From assembly GCA_045654205.1 (NCBI GenBank), contig JAZOMZ010000013.1, forward strand, positions 62,001 to 126,000: DNA of 64,000 nt, written 5' to 3'. The notes beneath the pieces are model-generated. The model had not been told where the DNA came from, ran no database searches, and was given only the letters and a program-made list of their open reading frames with translations. The translations under genes and the position numbers were made by a program. Below are positions 8,870-16,960 of this stretch, one piece after another; the first letter of the stretch is position 1, and each line of letters begins with the position of its first letter. The stretch comes from Enterocola sp045654205 (lineage in GTDB: Bacteria > Bacteroidota > Bacteroidia > Bacteroidales > Paludibacteraceae).

Positions 8870-8901
8870 TTATTTGTAACTTTGAACGAATTTTTTGTTT
8901 C

Positions 8902-9441
8902 ATGGAAACCATCCAAATCGGAGATTTATTTTTCAAACCTTATATCCCAGAAAATGAGATTAATAAAAGGGTAAAAGAGCTAGGAGAGCAAATCTTGAAA
9001 GATTACAACAACGAGCCTCCTATCCTTATTTGTGTGCTTAATGGAAGTTATGTGTTCAGTGCAGATTTATCTAGAGCGATTGACACACCAACCGAAATCC
9101 ACTTTATGAAAGTATCTTCATACGATGGACTTCAAAGCACCGGTGTAATAAAAGAAGAGTTACCTCTAAAAATTGATGTAGCAGGGAAAGATTTGCTTAT
9201 TATTGAAGACATCATAGAAACTGGTAATACCCTTTATCACCTACAAAAGAAATTAATTGGTGAAGGTTGCAAAAGTTGTAAAATAGTAGCTCTACTTGTG
9301 AAGAACGATATCCTAAAGGATAGAATCAAAGTAGATTACGAAGGATTTGCTATTAATAACGACTTTGTGGTGGGCTATGGAATGGACTATAACAACAAAG
9401 GAAGAAATCTTAAATCTATATACACTTTAGTAAAAACTTAA
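8902..9441 (+). CDS. hpt: Hypoxanthine phosphoribosyltransferase
   Basis: A purine-salvage enzyme that converts hypoxanthine or guanine plus PRPP into IMP or GMP. At 179 residues it has normal length. The PRPP-binding motif is LLIIEDIIETGNTL (about residues 95-108), and FVVGYGMDYNN near the C-terminus is typical of bacterial Hpt. A -7 box TAACTTTG (8877-8884) precedes the ATG by about 18 nt. adk follows after 4 nt and obgE after another 12 nt, so the three likely form one transcript. Confidence 0.95.
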   Translation: METIQIGDLFFKPYIPENEINKRVKELGEQILKDYNNEPPILICVLNGSYVFSADLSRAIDTPTEIHFMKVSSYDGLQSTGVIKEELPLKIDVAGKDLLIIEDIIETGNTLYHLQKKLIGEGCKSCKIVALLVKNDILKDRIKVDYEGFAINNDFVVGYGMDYNNKGRNLKSIYTLVKT

Positions 9442-9445
9442 TTTT

Positions 9446-10021
9446 ATGTTTAACGTTGTAATTTTCGGAGCTCCAGGCTCTGGCAAAGGTACTCAAAGCG
9501 ATAAAATCGTTGAAAAATACGGTTTAGTTCACCTTTCAACAGGAGATATTCTACGTGCAGAAATAGCTAAAGGTAGCGAAGTTGGAAAAATTGCCGACGG
9601 TCTTATCTCAAAAGGCCAATTCGTTCCAGATGATGTAATTATCGCTGTACTAGAAAATGCCATTAATGAACACCCACAAGCAAAAGGTTTCATTTTTGAC
9701 GGTTTCCCACGTACTGTAACTCAAGCAGAAGCATTAGATAGCATTCTTAAAAAGAAAAACATTCGCGTGAGCGTGATGTTGAATATTGACGTTGACCAAA
9801 ACGAACTTGTAAAACGTCTTCTAAATAGAGGTAAAACTTCTGGTCGTGCAGATGACAACCTTATCACTATTCAAGAAAGAATCAATGTGTACGAACAAAA
9901 AACTATGCCTGTTATTCAATTCTATGACAAACAAGGTAAACACGTTCGTATTAAAGGCACTGGTACATTAGACGAAGTTTTCGCACAAATTGAAGAAGCT
10001 ATTGATTCTAGAATCAGTTAG
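9446..10021 (+). CDS. adk: Adenylate kinase
   Basis: Converts AMP plus ATP to two ADP. The P-loop GAPGSGKGTQ starts at residue 8, the AMP-binding segment is LSTGDILRAE, and FDGFPRT follows. The LID is the short form (LLNRGKTSGRADDN), giving 191 residues. The stop codon TAG (10019-10021) lies within a TTAGGAG heptamer, so the repeat abuts the end of the gene. Confidence 0.97.
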   Translation: MFNVVIFGAPGSGKGTQSDKIVEKYGLVHLSTGDILRAEIAKGSEVGKIADGLISKGQFVPDDVIIAVLENAINEHPQAKGFIFDGFPRTVTQAEALDSILKKKNIRVSVMLNIDVDQNELVKRLLNRGKTSGRADDNLITIQERINVYEQKTMPVIQFYDKQGKHVRIKGTGTLDEVFAQIEEAIDSRIS

Positions 10022-10033
10022 GAGTTAGGAGTT

Positions 10034-11173
10034 ATGTCAAATTTTGTAGATTACGTAAAAATATATTGTCGCTCTGGTAAGGGTGGAGCAGGTTCTGTAC
10101 ACTTGCATCGTGAGAAGTTTATTACCAAGGGTGGCCCCGACGGCGGCGACGGCGGCCGTGGCGGGCATATTATATTGCGCGGAAACTCAAATTATTGGAC
10201 ATTGCTTCACTTGAAATATGCCCGCCACGTTTTTGCCGGTGACGGCAAAAGCGGCGGGGCCAATAGAAGCTTCGGCAAAGACGGGGAAGATAAAATCATA
10301 GAAGTACCTTGTGGCACAGTGGTTTACGACGCAGAAACTGGTGAATACCTATGCGATGTAACATCTCACGGCGAGGAGGTTATTCTACTTAAAGGCGGTA
10401 GAGGTGGCCTTGGCAACTGGCACTTCCGCACTGCAACTCACCAAACTCCACGTTTTGCCCAACCAGGCGAACCTTGCATAGAAAGAACTGTAGTTATGGA
10501 ATTAAAAATGCTAGCCGATGTTGGTCTAGTTGGTTTCCCTAACGCAGGTAAATCTACCCTACTTTCTGTAGTTTCAGCTGCTAAACCAAAAATTGCAAAC
10601 TATCCTTTCACCACCCTTGAACCAAACTTAGGTATTGTGGGTTATCGTGATGGTCGCTCATTTGTAATGGCAGATATTCCAGGTATTATAGAAGGAGCTC
10701 ACGAAGGTAAAGGTATTGGTTTACGTTTCCTACGCCATATAGAACGTAACTCTGTACTTCTATTTATGGTACCAGCAGACTCAGACGATATTAAAGAGTC
10801 TTACGAAATTTTGCTAAACGAACTTCAACAATACAATCCAGAACTACTTAACAAAGGTAGAATCCTAGCTATTACCAAGTCTGACCTTATCGACGATGAA
10901 CTTGAAGAAGGACTAAGCAAAGACCTACCTGATATTCCTTGCGTGTTTATTTCTGCTGTTTCTGGCAAAGGTATTGATAAATTGAAGGATATTCTTTGGG
11001 ACGAAATTAATAAAGAACCTGTATATTTCGATTCTACTCTTGTTCACAAAGACAAAGACTTCACTCGCACATTTGGAGCAAACGAAGATGACGATTGGGG
11101 TGATGATTTTGACTTTGATGATGAGGATGCATTTGATGATGATTATGATGCAGGGGGCAGAATGATAGATTAA
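10034..11173 (+). CDS. obgE: Obg family GTPase
   Basis: A ribosome-associated GTPase involved in 50S maturation and stress signalling. The glycine-rich Obg fold occupies residues 1-158 (GGAGSVHLHREKFITKGGPD), followed by the G domain with GFPNAGKST, DIPGIIEG, and TKSD. The C-terminus is a long acidic tail rich in Asp (DDDWGDDFDFDDED). The heptamer repeat between adk and obgE places AGGAG seven bases before the ATG, giving an unusually good RBS for this phylum. Confidence 0.97.
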   Translation: MSNFVDYVKIYCRSGKGGAGSVHLHREKFITKGGPDGGDGGRGGHIILRGNSNYWTLLHLKYARHVFAGDGKSGGANRSFGKDGEDKIIEVPCGTVVYDAETGEYLCDVTSHGEEVILLKGGRGGLGNWHFRTATHQTPRFAQPGEPCIERTVVMELKMLADVGLVGFPNAGKSTLLSVVSAAKPKIANYPFTTLEPNLGIVGYRDGRSFVMADIPGIIEGAHEGKGIGLRFLRHIERNSVLLFMVPADSDDIKESYEILLNELQQYNPELLNKGRILAITKSDLIDDELEEGLSKDLPDIPCVFISAVSGKGIDKLKDILWDEINKEPVYFDSTLVHKDKDFTRTFGANEDDDWGDDFDFDDEDAFDDDYDAGGRMID

Positions 11174-11176
11174 TAT

Positions 11177-11208
11177 AAAAGCGAGTTTCTATGAAACTCG
11201 CTTTTATA
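11177..11208. terminator. Bidirectional terminator between obgE and gluQ
   Basis: AAAAGCGAGTTTC-tat-GAAACTCGCTTTT is a perfect 13-bp stem with A and T runs on both sides, placed between convergent genes. Confidence 0.92.
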
Positions 11209-12148
11209 TTTTTACAATTATATTTTGCCTTGGCACATTCTCCCAACTGAATTTTTCTAGCAACTCTGATAGAGTTGCTTTTCTATTTTCTGGGATTATA
11301 CCTGCATAATAACCTAAGAGCCCTAATATTTCTTCTGCTGTATATCTTTTACGAAGTTCACCCATATCTAGAGATTTATCTCTTTTAGATAATCGAGCAC
11401 CACTTTCGGCAGACATTAGAAGCGGGAAGTGATAAAATTTAGGCACAGGAAGTCCTAATAAATTGTATAAATAAATTTGTGAAGGTGTAGAATCTAAAAG
11501 GTCGTTGCCACGCACTACTTCTGTAATACCCATAGCAGCGTCATCTACCACTACTGCAAGTTGATATGCAAAAGTACCGTCTATTCTACGAAGGACAAAA
11601 TCTCCACCCACATCATACAAACTCTTTTCTTGCTCTCCATAAACTTCATCTGTAAATTTAATAACATTTTCCCCTACTTTTATTCTATAAGCAGGATTTC
11701 TAAGTTTAGAAAGTTCATTTATCTCATCTACAGAAAGCTCACGACATTTACTTGAGTAAATTGGTCTTCCATCGGAAGAATGAGGAGCAGAAGCAGCAAG
11801 CAAATCTGCACGTTTGCAAAAGCAAGGATATATTAAATGTGAGAGTTTATTAAATGCCTCTTCGTAGATTTTAGCACGCTCGCTCTGATAATAAGGGCCA
11901 AAACCACCTCCCTTACTACCACCTTCATCCCAATCTAGTCGCAACCAATTAAGGTCTTCTTCGAGCATTTCGGCATATTCCTTTCTGCTACGTTCTGGAT
12001 CGAGGTCTTCTATACGAAGTACCCATTTTCCACCTTTTGAGTGGGCAGATAAAAACGAGAGCAATGCGCTAAACACATTGCCCAAGTGCATTCTACCAGT
12101 AGGAGAAGGTGCAAATCTACCTCTATTTTCTATCTGGCGATTTATCAC
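11204..12148 (-). CDS. gluQ: Glutamyl-Q tRNA(Asp) synthetase
   Basis: A paralogue of the glutamyl-tRNA synthetase catalytic domain that attaches glutamate to the queuosine base of tRNA-Asp. The class I signature APSPTGRMHLGN is near the N-terminus, the zinc ligands are in CFCKRAD...YSSKC, and LSKRDKS stands for KMSKS. No anticodon-binding domain is present, as expected. I chose the GTG at 12148 (VINRQIENRGRFAPSPTG) because an ATG at 12193 would overlap der by 71 bases and add an unconserved extension. It is the last gene of era-der-gluQ. Confidence 0.92.
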   Translation of the reverse strand: MINRQIENRGRFAPSPTGRMHLGNVFSALLSFLSAHSKGGKWVLRIEDLDPERSRKEYAEMLEEDLNWLRLDWDEGGSKGGGFGPYYQSERAKIYEEAFNKLSHLIYPCFCKRADLLAASAPHSSDGRPIYSSKCRELSVDEINELSKLRNPAYRIKVGENVIKFTDEVYGEQEKSLYDVGGDFVLRRIDGTFAYQLAVVVDDAAMGITEVVRGNDLLDSTPSQIYLYNLLGLPVPKFYHFPLLMSAESGARLSKRDKSLDMGELRKRYTAEEILGLLGYYAGIIPENRKATLSELLEKFSWENVPRQNIIVKI

Positions 12149-13451
12149 GGAAGAATATTTGCAGTGGTGTACCAGAGAAATCCCATTGTTCACGTATCTT
12201 GTTTTCTAAATAGCGTTTGTATGGGTCTTTCACATATTGTGGTAAATTTGCAAAGAATAAAATTGTTGGCACCTGTGTATCAGGAATTTGCATCACATAT
12301 TTTATCTTGATATACTTACCCTTGATTGCTGGTGGTGGATAATTATCTATCAGCGGGAGTAGATATTCATTTAGTTTTGGCGTAGGAATACGACGACGAC
12401 GGTTTTCAAACACGCGCATTGTTTCTTCTATCACCTTGAATATATGGTGTTTTGTAAGTGCTGATGCAAAAATAATAGGAAAATCTGTAAATGGAGCAAA
12501 ACGAGCACGAATGGCATCTTCCATCACTTTTACAGATTTAGAAGTTCTTTCTTCCACCAAGTCCCATTTGTTCACACACACCACAAGAGATTTTTTATTT
12601 CTTTGGATTAGTGAGAAAATATTTTGGTCTTGACCTTCGATACCACGTGTTGCGTCCAACATCAATATACAAACATCTGAATTTTCTATAGCACGAATAG
12701 AACGCATTACAGAATAGAACTCAAGATCTTCATTTACTTTTGATTTCTTTCTAATACCCGCTGTATCAACTAGATAGAAAGATTTTCCAAATTTATTATA
12801 TTGTGTATAAATAGAGTCACGAGTGGTACCTGCTATATCAGTAACAATATTTCTTTCTTCACCAATGAAAGCATTGATAAGCGAAGATTTACCTGCGTTT
12901 GGACGTCCTACCACAGCAATACGAGGAAGCGAAGCATCGAAACCATCGTTGCTAAGTTCGTCTGGAAGTTGTTTTACCACCTCATCTAGCAAGTCACCTG
13001 TACCAAAACCACTAAGTGATGAAATACAGAATGGATCACCTAGACCAAGTTTGTAAAACTCTGCAGATGAATATATTAAATCGTTGTTATCTGTTTTATT
13101 TACTACTAGTAGAACTGGTTTTTTGCTTGTACGAAGCACTTTTGCTACTTCCATATCTAAGTCGCAAACTCCACTTTGCACATCTACCAAGAATAGAATT
13201 AGTTCAGATTCATCAATAGCGATTTTTACTTGTTGGTTTATGGCATCTTCGAAAATATCGTCAGAATTTGTCACTAAACCACCTGTATCTACTACAGAAA
13301 ACTCTTTTTTACCCCACTCTGCTTTGCCATATTGACGGTCGCGTGTGGTACCAGCTTCTTCACTTACAATAGCTCTACGAGATTCTGTTAAGCGATTGAA
13401 TAAAGTTGATTTACCTACATTAGGTCTTCCTACTATTGCTACTAATGCCAT
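12123..13451 (-). CDS. der: Ribosome biogenesis GTPase Der (EngA)
   Basis: A double-GTPase protein needed for 50S assembly, 442 residues. G domain 1 begins with GRPNVGKST and G domain 2 with GRPNAGKSS near residue 182, each followed by DTGG/DTAG and NKTD/NKWD motifs. A C-terminal KH-like domain ends near RDKSPDRK. It starts one base after the era stop, which indicates translational coupling. Confidence 0.97.
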   Translation of the reverse strand: MALVAIVGRPNVGKSTLFNRLTESRRAIVSEEAGTTRDRQYGKAEWGKKEFSVVDTGGLVTNSDDIFEDAINQQVKIAIDESELILFLVDVQSGVCDLDMEVAKVLRTSKKPVLLVVNKTDNNDLIYSSAEFYKLGLGDPFCISSLSGFGTGDLLDEVVKQLPDELSNDGFDASLPRIAVVGRPNAGKSSLINAFIGEERNIVTDIAGTTRDSIYTQYNKFGKSFYLVDTAGIRKKSKVNEDLEFYSVMRSIRAIENSDVCILMLDATRGIEGQDQNIFSLIQRNKKSLVVCVNKWDLVEERTSKSVKVMEDAIRARFAPFTDFPIIFASALTKHHIFKVIEETMRVFENRRRRIPTPKLNEYLLPLIDNYPPPAIKGKYIKIKYVMQIPDTQVPTILFFANLPQYVKDPYKRYLENKIREQWDFSGTPLQIFFRDKSPDRK

Positions 13452-13452
13452 A

Positions 13453-14343
13453 TTATTGATTATTTAATTGGTAACCAAACATTTTTAATTGTTTGTCGCG
13501 GTTACGCCAGTCTTTTTCTACTTTTACAAATAATTCTAAGAACACTTTCTTTTGGAAAAATGCTTCTACATCGGTGCGAGCCATCATGCCTACTTTTTTC
13601 AGCATTGAACCACCCTTGCCTATGATGATAGATTTTTGAGAGTCGCGTTCCACATAAATCACTGCATTTATGTGTATCATTTTTTTGTCCTCAACAAACT
13701 TCTCAACCACCACTTCTGAAGAATATGGAATTTCTTTGTCGTAAAGTTCCAAAATCTTTTCGCGGATAATTTCTGTTACGAAGAACCTTGCAGGACGGTC
13801 TGTTAAAGCGTCCTTGTCGAAATATGCAGGAGATTCTGGAAGAAGTTCTTTTATCTGAATTAAAAGATTTTCTACATTGAATTTTTCTTTGGCACAGATA
13901 GGAATAATACGTGCGTTTGGAAGCACAGTTTTCCATTTCTCTACCAAATCTTCCAATTCTTTTTGCGAAGACAGCAAATCTATCTTGTTTATTATCAAGA
14001 AAATAGGAGTTTGCATCTTACGCACTTTATCCAAAAAATCTAGATTTTTGTCGTAAGACTCCACTGTATCTGTTACGTATAGAAGCACATCTGCATCTTT
14101 AAAAGCAGACTCAGAAGCTTCCAACATAGACTCCTGAAGACGATAATTAGGCTTTAAAGCCCCCGGAGTATCGGAATACACTATTTGGAAATCTTCTCCA
14201 TTGACAATACCCATAATTCTATGGCGGGTGGTTTGAGATTTTGATGTAATGATAGAAATTCTCTCACCCACCAAGGCATTCATCAATGTAGATTTTCCCA
14301 CATTTGGATTCCCAACGATATTTACAAAACCTGCTTTATGCAT
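13453..14343 (-). CDS. era: GTPase Era
   Basis: A 16S rRNA-binding GTPase for 30S maturation, 296 residues. Motifs are GNPNVGKST (G1), DTPG (G3), NKID (G4), and the KH-domain loop IIIGKGGSMLKKVG near residue 240. It is the first gene of era-der-gluQ. A -7 box TATCTTTG (14369-14362) precedes it, with a heptamer array immediately upstream. Confidence 0.97.
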   Translation of the reverse strand: MHKAGFVNIVGNPNVGKSTLMNALVGERISIITSKSQTTRHRIMGIVNGEDFQIVYSDTPGALKPNYRLQESMLEASESAFKDADVLLYVTDTVESYDKNLDFLDKVRKMQTPIFLIINKIDLLSSQKELEDLVEKWKTVLPNARIIPICAKEKFNVENLLIQIKELLPESPAYFDKDALTDRPARFFVTEIIREKILELYDKEIPYSSEVVVEKFVEDKKMIHINAVIYVERDSQKSIIIGKGGSMLKKVGMMARTDVEAFFQKKVFLELFVKVEKDWRNRDKQLKMFGYQLNNQ

Positions 14344-14361
14344 ATTAATAATTTTAAACTA

Positions 14362-14369
14362 CAAAGATA
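14362..14369 (-). promoter_or_regulatory. -7 box of the era operon
   Basis: TATCTTTG on the minus strand. The -33 position falls inside the TTAGGAA heptamer array and has no TTTG, so the promoter is only half canonical. Confidence 0.55.
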
Positions 14370-14378
14370 GTAAATTAA

Positions 14379-14406
14379 TTAGGAATTAGGAATTAGGAAT
14401 TAGGAA
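14379..14406 (+). repeat. Four tandem TTAGGAA heptamers
   Basis: Four head-to-tail copies of the heptamer run directly into a larger composite repeat (copy A). The array occupies the upstream half of the era promoter. Confidence 0.85.
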
Positions 14407-14486
14407 TTTTTGTGCAAACCGAGTGCAAATAAGTTTACTTAATTTGCCCAGGTGCAGCCAAAAATCACGGACGAAGTCCGTAATTA
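14400..14486 (+). repeat. Composite dispersed repeat, copy A
   Basis: The element starts with TTAGGAATTTTTGTGCAAAC. It contains a dyad GCAAATAAGT (14425-14434) / ACTTaATTTGC (14437-14447), then GGTGCAGCC, and a small hairpin CGGAC-gaa-GTCCG (14468-14480). It is nearly identical to copy B at 44383-44474 and related to copies C, D and E. It lies between the nuclease gene and era. Confidence 0.85.
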
Positions 14487-14492
14487 GTAATC

Positions 14493-15284
14493 TTACAAAG
14501 TCCAATCTGAGATATTATCCTGAGATTCTACCACAGACTCTACTTCATCTGGGAGCGAATGAAAGAAATCTATTCCTGCCTGCTCCTCTACATCGTCCAC
14601 CGTTGTAATGTAGGTTAGAATTGGTTTTGAACCTGCTTCGTTTTTGCATATAAACGCAAGTGTAGTCCATTTTGTTTCTACTTTACGAAGAAGAACTTTA
14701 TAAAAAGCATCTGGTATTGCTATATTGTGGGTATTACCCATGTAGATCGGGTCTGAAGATACAATAGGCCCTGTTACAACATAAACACTATCGTATTTCA
14801 TAGCTACATCACGAACAAAATTTTCTATATCCAACCAATTGTCTCTATTCAAACTTCTGTTTTGAGGGCAAATGTTTGATGTATAGAAACATTCTTCCAT
14901 AGCAGTCTCATTCCACTTCATAGAAGCTGCAGGCGCCATATGACCACGGTCCATCTTGTAAGGATTTTTTGTATAATCACTATGAAGAACAGGATCCTCT
15001 ACTAGTGGATCTGGCGAAAATTTATTTTCTCTTCCAAACTCACCATCACATCTTTCACGAGTCATAAGATACGAAACCCAATTTGGCAAATAAGTATCCT
15101 TATTATAACCAATAGTGATAGCATAATGCTTCAATATCTGTTCGTTTTCACTATTTAGCGTAATAGGATCTTCTATTTTTACGCCAGAATTATCCACTTG
15201 GTCATCGACCTTTTGACACATTGACATTAAGGATACAAATCCTACTAAAAATATCAATAAAAATAATTTTTGTTTGGTATTCAT
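14493..15284 (-). CDS. DNA/RNA non-specific endonuclease, lipoprotein
   Basis: A beta-beta-alpha-metal nuclease of the NucA/NUC1 family. The active-site motif DRGHMAP carries the catalytic His, followed by the Mg-ligand region NICPQNRSLNRDNW. The N-terminus has a lipobox (SLMSMC), so the nuclease is tethered outside the inner membrane, where it can degrade external nucleic acid. The ATG at 15284 is preferred over 15296 because the -7 box (15308-15301) predicts transcription starting at about 15295. No immunity gene is adjacent, which fits a nutritional or housekeeping role rather than a toxin. Confidence 0.9.
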   Translation of the reverse strand: MNTKQKLFLLIFLVGFVSLMSMCQKVDDQVDNSGVKIEDPITLNSENEQILKHYAITIGYNKDTYLPNWVSYLMTRERCDGEFGRENKFSPDPLVEDPVLHSDYTKNPYKMDRGHMAPAASMKWNETAMEECFYTSNICPQNRSLNRDNWLDIENFVRDVAMKYDSVYVVTGPIVSSDPIYMGNTHNIAIPDAFYKVLLRKVETKWTTLAFICKNEAGSKPILTYITTVDDVEEQAGIDFFHSLPDEVESVVESQDNISDWTL

Positions 15285-15300
15285 TTTATTTTTCATACCA

Positions 15301-15308
15301 CAAAGATA
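15301..15308 (-). promoter_or_regulatory. -7 box of the nuclease gene
   Basis: TATCTTTG on the minus strand, with a predicted start near 15295. It decides the choice of start codon for the nuclease. Confidence 0.55.
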
Positions 15309-15397
15309 AGCAAAATATTTTTATTTTTTTAATCTATTTTCTGGAATTTTATTTTATATTTCGGAATTAAATTGTATATTTGTAGAAATTTATAATT

Positions 15398-15658
15398 ATG
15401 AAAATCTTTACAGAAAAACCACTTGTTGACTTTATAGAAAGCAATCCAAAATATAGGATTGCCCTGCAAGATTGGTGCGCAAAAGTAAAAGAAAGCGAAT
15501 GGGAATGCATTGATGATATAATAAAGGAGTTTGAGGATGTAGAACAAATTGATAAGAATACTCTTATTTTTTCTCTAAACAATGGTAAATCTAAAGTAAA
15601 AATTCAAACTATTATTATAGGGCAATTTTTATACGTGAGAGAATTCTTGTGCAAATGA
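15398..15658 (+). CDS. HigB-like mRNA interferase toxin, C-terminally short
   Basis: An 86-residue RelE/HigB-type toxin that would cleave ribosome-bound mRNA. Family features are the N-terminal WCAKVKESEW region, DDIIKEFEDVEQID, and the core strands TLIFSLNNGKSKVKIQTIII then QFLYVREF. Family members normally end with a THxEYD-like segment that carries active-site residues; this protein stops at FLCK just before it. The last codons and the stop fall in the first bases of a dispersed repeat (copy E). The toxin may be inactivated or altered. A -7 box TATATTTG (15374-15381) precedes the gene. Confidence 0.78.
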   Translation: MKIFTEKPLVDFIESNPKYRIALQDWCAKVKESEWECIDDIIKEFEDVEQIDKNTLIFSLNNGKSKVKIQTIIIGQFLYVREFLCK

Positions 15659-15725
15659 GAGCAGAGACTAAATTTATTTAGGCTATGCCGACGTGTTGAT
15701 GACCGTCAGGGAATAATGCAGCCAA
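15649..15725 (+). repeat. Composite dispersed repeat, copy E (divergent)
   Basis: GTGCAAATGAGAGCAGAG matches the start of copies B and D, followed by an AT-rich dyad and TGCCGA. The 28-bp unit shared with 981-1008 (15690-15717) is placed between TGCCGA and TGCAGCC. It fills the gap between higB and higA. Confidence 0.7.
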
Positions 15726-15767
15726 GAATCGCCGTTAGACAATTAGGAGTTAAATATTAAACAACAT

Positions 15768-16133
15768 ATGACTAAATTAGAAAACATAGAACAATACAAC
15801 TGGGCAGTAAACCGAGTAGAAGAACTTCTGAATACTGCATCAGAAGATGGGGCCACATACAATGGCAAGTCAATAGAACTTACTGTTCTTTCAAGTTTGG
15901 TTTCTGATTATTCAGAAGAAAATTTCAATATTGGCAAACCTACACTACCAGAGGCTATGAAGCTGCGCATGGCACAAATGAACCTTACTCAAGGTCAACT
16001 TGCCAAAATCATTGGCGTTAGTCCATCTCGCGTGAGCGAATACCTTACAGGCAAATGCGAACCTACCCTAAAAATAGGCCGCGAGATTTGTAGTAAATTA
16101 AATATTTCGTCTGATATTATACTAGGAATATAA
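15768..16133 (+). CDS. HigA-like antitoxin, XRE-type HTH
   Basis: A 121-residue antitoxin with a helix-turn-helix in its C-terminal half: MNLTQGQLAKIIGVSPSRVS at about residues 69-90, then EYLTGKCEPTLKIGREIC. The N-terminal part (residues 1-60) should contact the toxin. The gene order toxin then antitoxin is that of higBA. The pair is separated by 109 bp rather than the usual few bases, because a dispersed repeat lies between them. Confidence 0.85.
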   Translation: MTKLENIEQYNWAVNRVEELLNTASEDGATYNGKSIELTVLSSLVSDYSEENFNIGKPTLPEAMKLRMAQMNLTQGQLAKIIGVSPSRVSEYLTGKCEPTLKIGREICSKLNISSDIILGI

Positions 16134-16135
16134 CA

Positions 16136-16960
16136 ATGAACCTACATATTTTTTTACAGGAGCAACTTGAAAAAGTGCCTGTGGCGAAAGCTAATTATGA
16201 GAAACTAAAACAAATTAAAACCAAAGAGTTTGAGTTTGATGGATATAAAATATACGTTCATTTCAATCCTGCTCGTGCAGTGTCGTCGCTTGCAAAACTT
16301 GACGCAAAAAGCATAGCAGAACGCCCATGCTTCCTTTGCCCTAAAAACCGCATCGAAGGACAAACTGCCATAGATTTTAAAGGCAAATACGATATTTGCA
16401 TCAACCCCTTCCCTATTTGCGACGAGCATTTCACCGTGGTGTCAAAAATTCACGAACCTCAAAGCATTGAGGGCAAAGTGCGAGATTTTCTAAATTTAGC
16501 AAAGCAGTATTCAGACTTTATTGCACTATTCAATGGGTCAAGATCTGGCGCGTCTGCTCCAGACCACATGCATTTTCAGTTGGTAAACAAAGATTATTTC
16601 CCATACCCTATTGAAACTCCAATGACAGGTGTGGTTGAGAAGATAGTTCTTCGCTCCAGTGATGCAGATGAATTAGAAGCGAAAATAAATGCGAAATTAG
16701 ATGCACTTCAACACGAGGGTGAACTACCTGCAAGCCATACAAACCTATTTTGTGAATACAAAAACGATGAATGGGTGTTTACCATTTTCCCACGCATCAC
16801 ACATCGCCCACGTCAATTCTTTAGTGAAGGCGAAGACCGCCTCATGATGAGTCCTGGTGCCATTGACATGACTGGTCACCTCATCGCCGCCCGCGAAGAA
16901 GACTTCGAGAAAATTACAAAAGAGGTGATTATTGATATATTTAACCAAATAAATAAATGA
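16136..16960 (+). CDS. DUF4922 protein, GalT/HIT-like fold
   Basis: A 274-residue DUF4922 protein with a galactose-1-phosphate uridylyltransferase-like (HIT superfamily) fold. Evidence is the zinc-type motif RPCFLCPKNR near residue 62 and the HIT-like active segment NGSRSGASAPDHMHFQ near residue 140. The substrate is unknown; nucleotidyl transfer or phosphorolysis of a nucleoside diphosphate compound is the family expectation. It starts 2 bp after higA. In related genomes this family, as I recall, sits beside SpoIID/LytB and AmpG-type genes; here those follow after three foreign-looking genes. Confidence 0.82.
   Translation: MNLHIFLQEQLEKVPVAKANYEKLKQIKTKEFEFDGYKIYVHFNPARAVSSLAKLDAKSIAERPCFLCPKNRIEGQTAIDFKGKYDICINPFPICDEHFTVVSKIHEPQSIEGKVRDFLNLAKQYSDFIALFNGSRSGASAPDHMHFQLVNKDYFPYPIETPMTGVVEKIVLRSSDADELEAKINAKLDALQHEGELPASHTNLFCEYKNDEWVFTIFPRITHRPRQFFSEGEDRLMMSPGAIDMTGHLIAAREEDFEKITKEVIIDIFNQINK

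Noticed and set aside
11561..13335. Plus-strand open frames opposite gluQ and der
   Set aside because: They are shadows of well-recognised genes on the minus strand.
14493..15284. Lipoprotein nuclease as an interbacterial toxin
   Set aside because: No immunity gene or secretion adaptor is adjacent; the lipobox fits a resident envelope nuclease.
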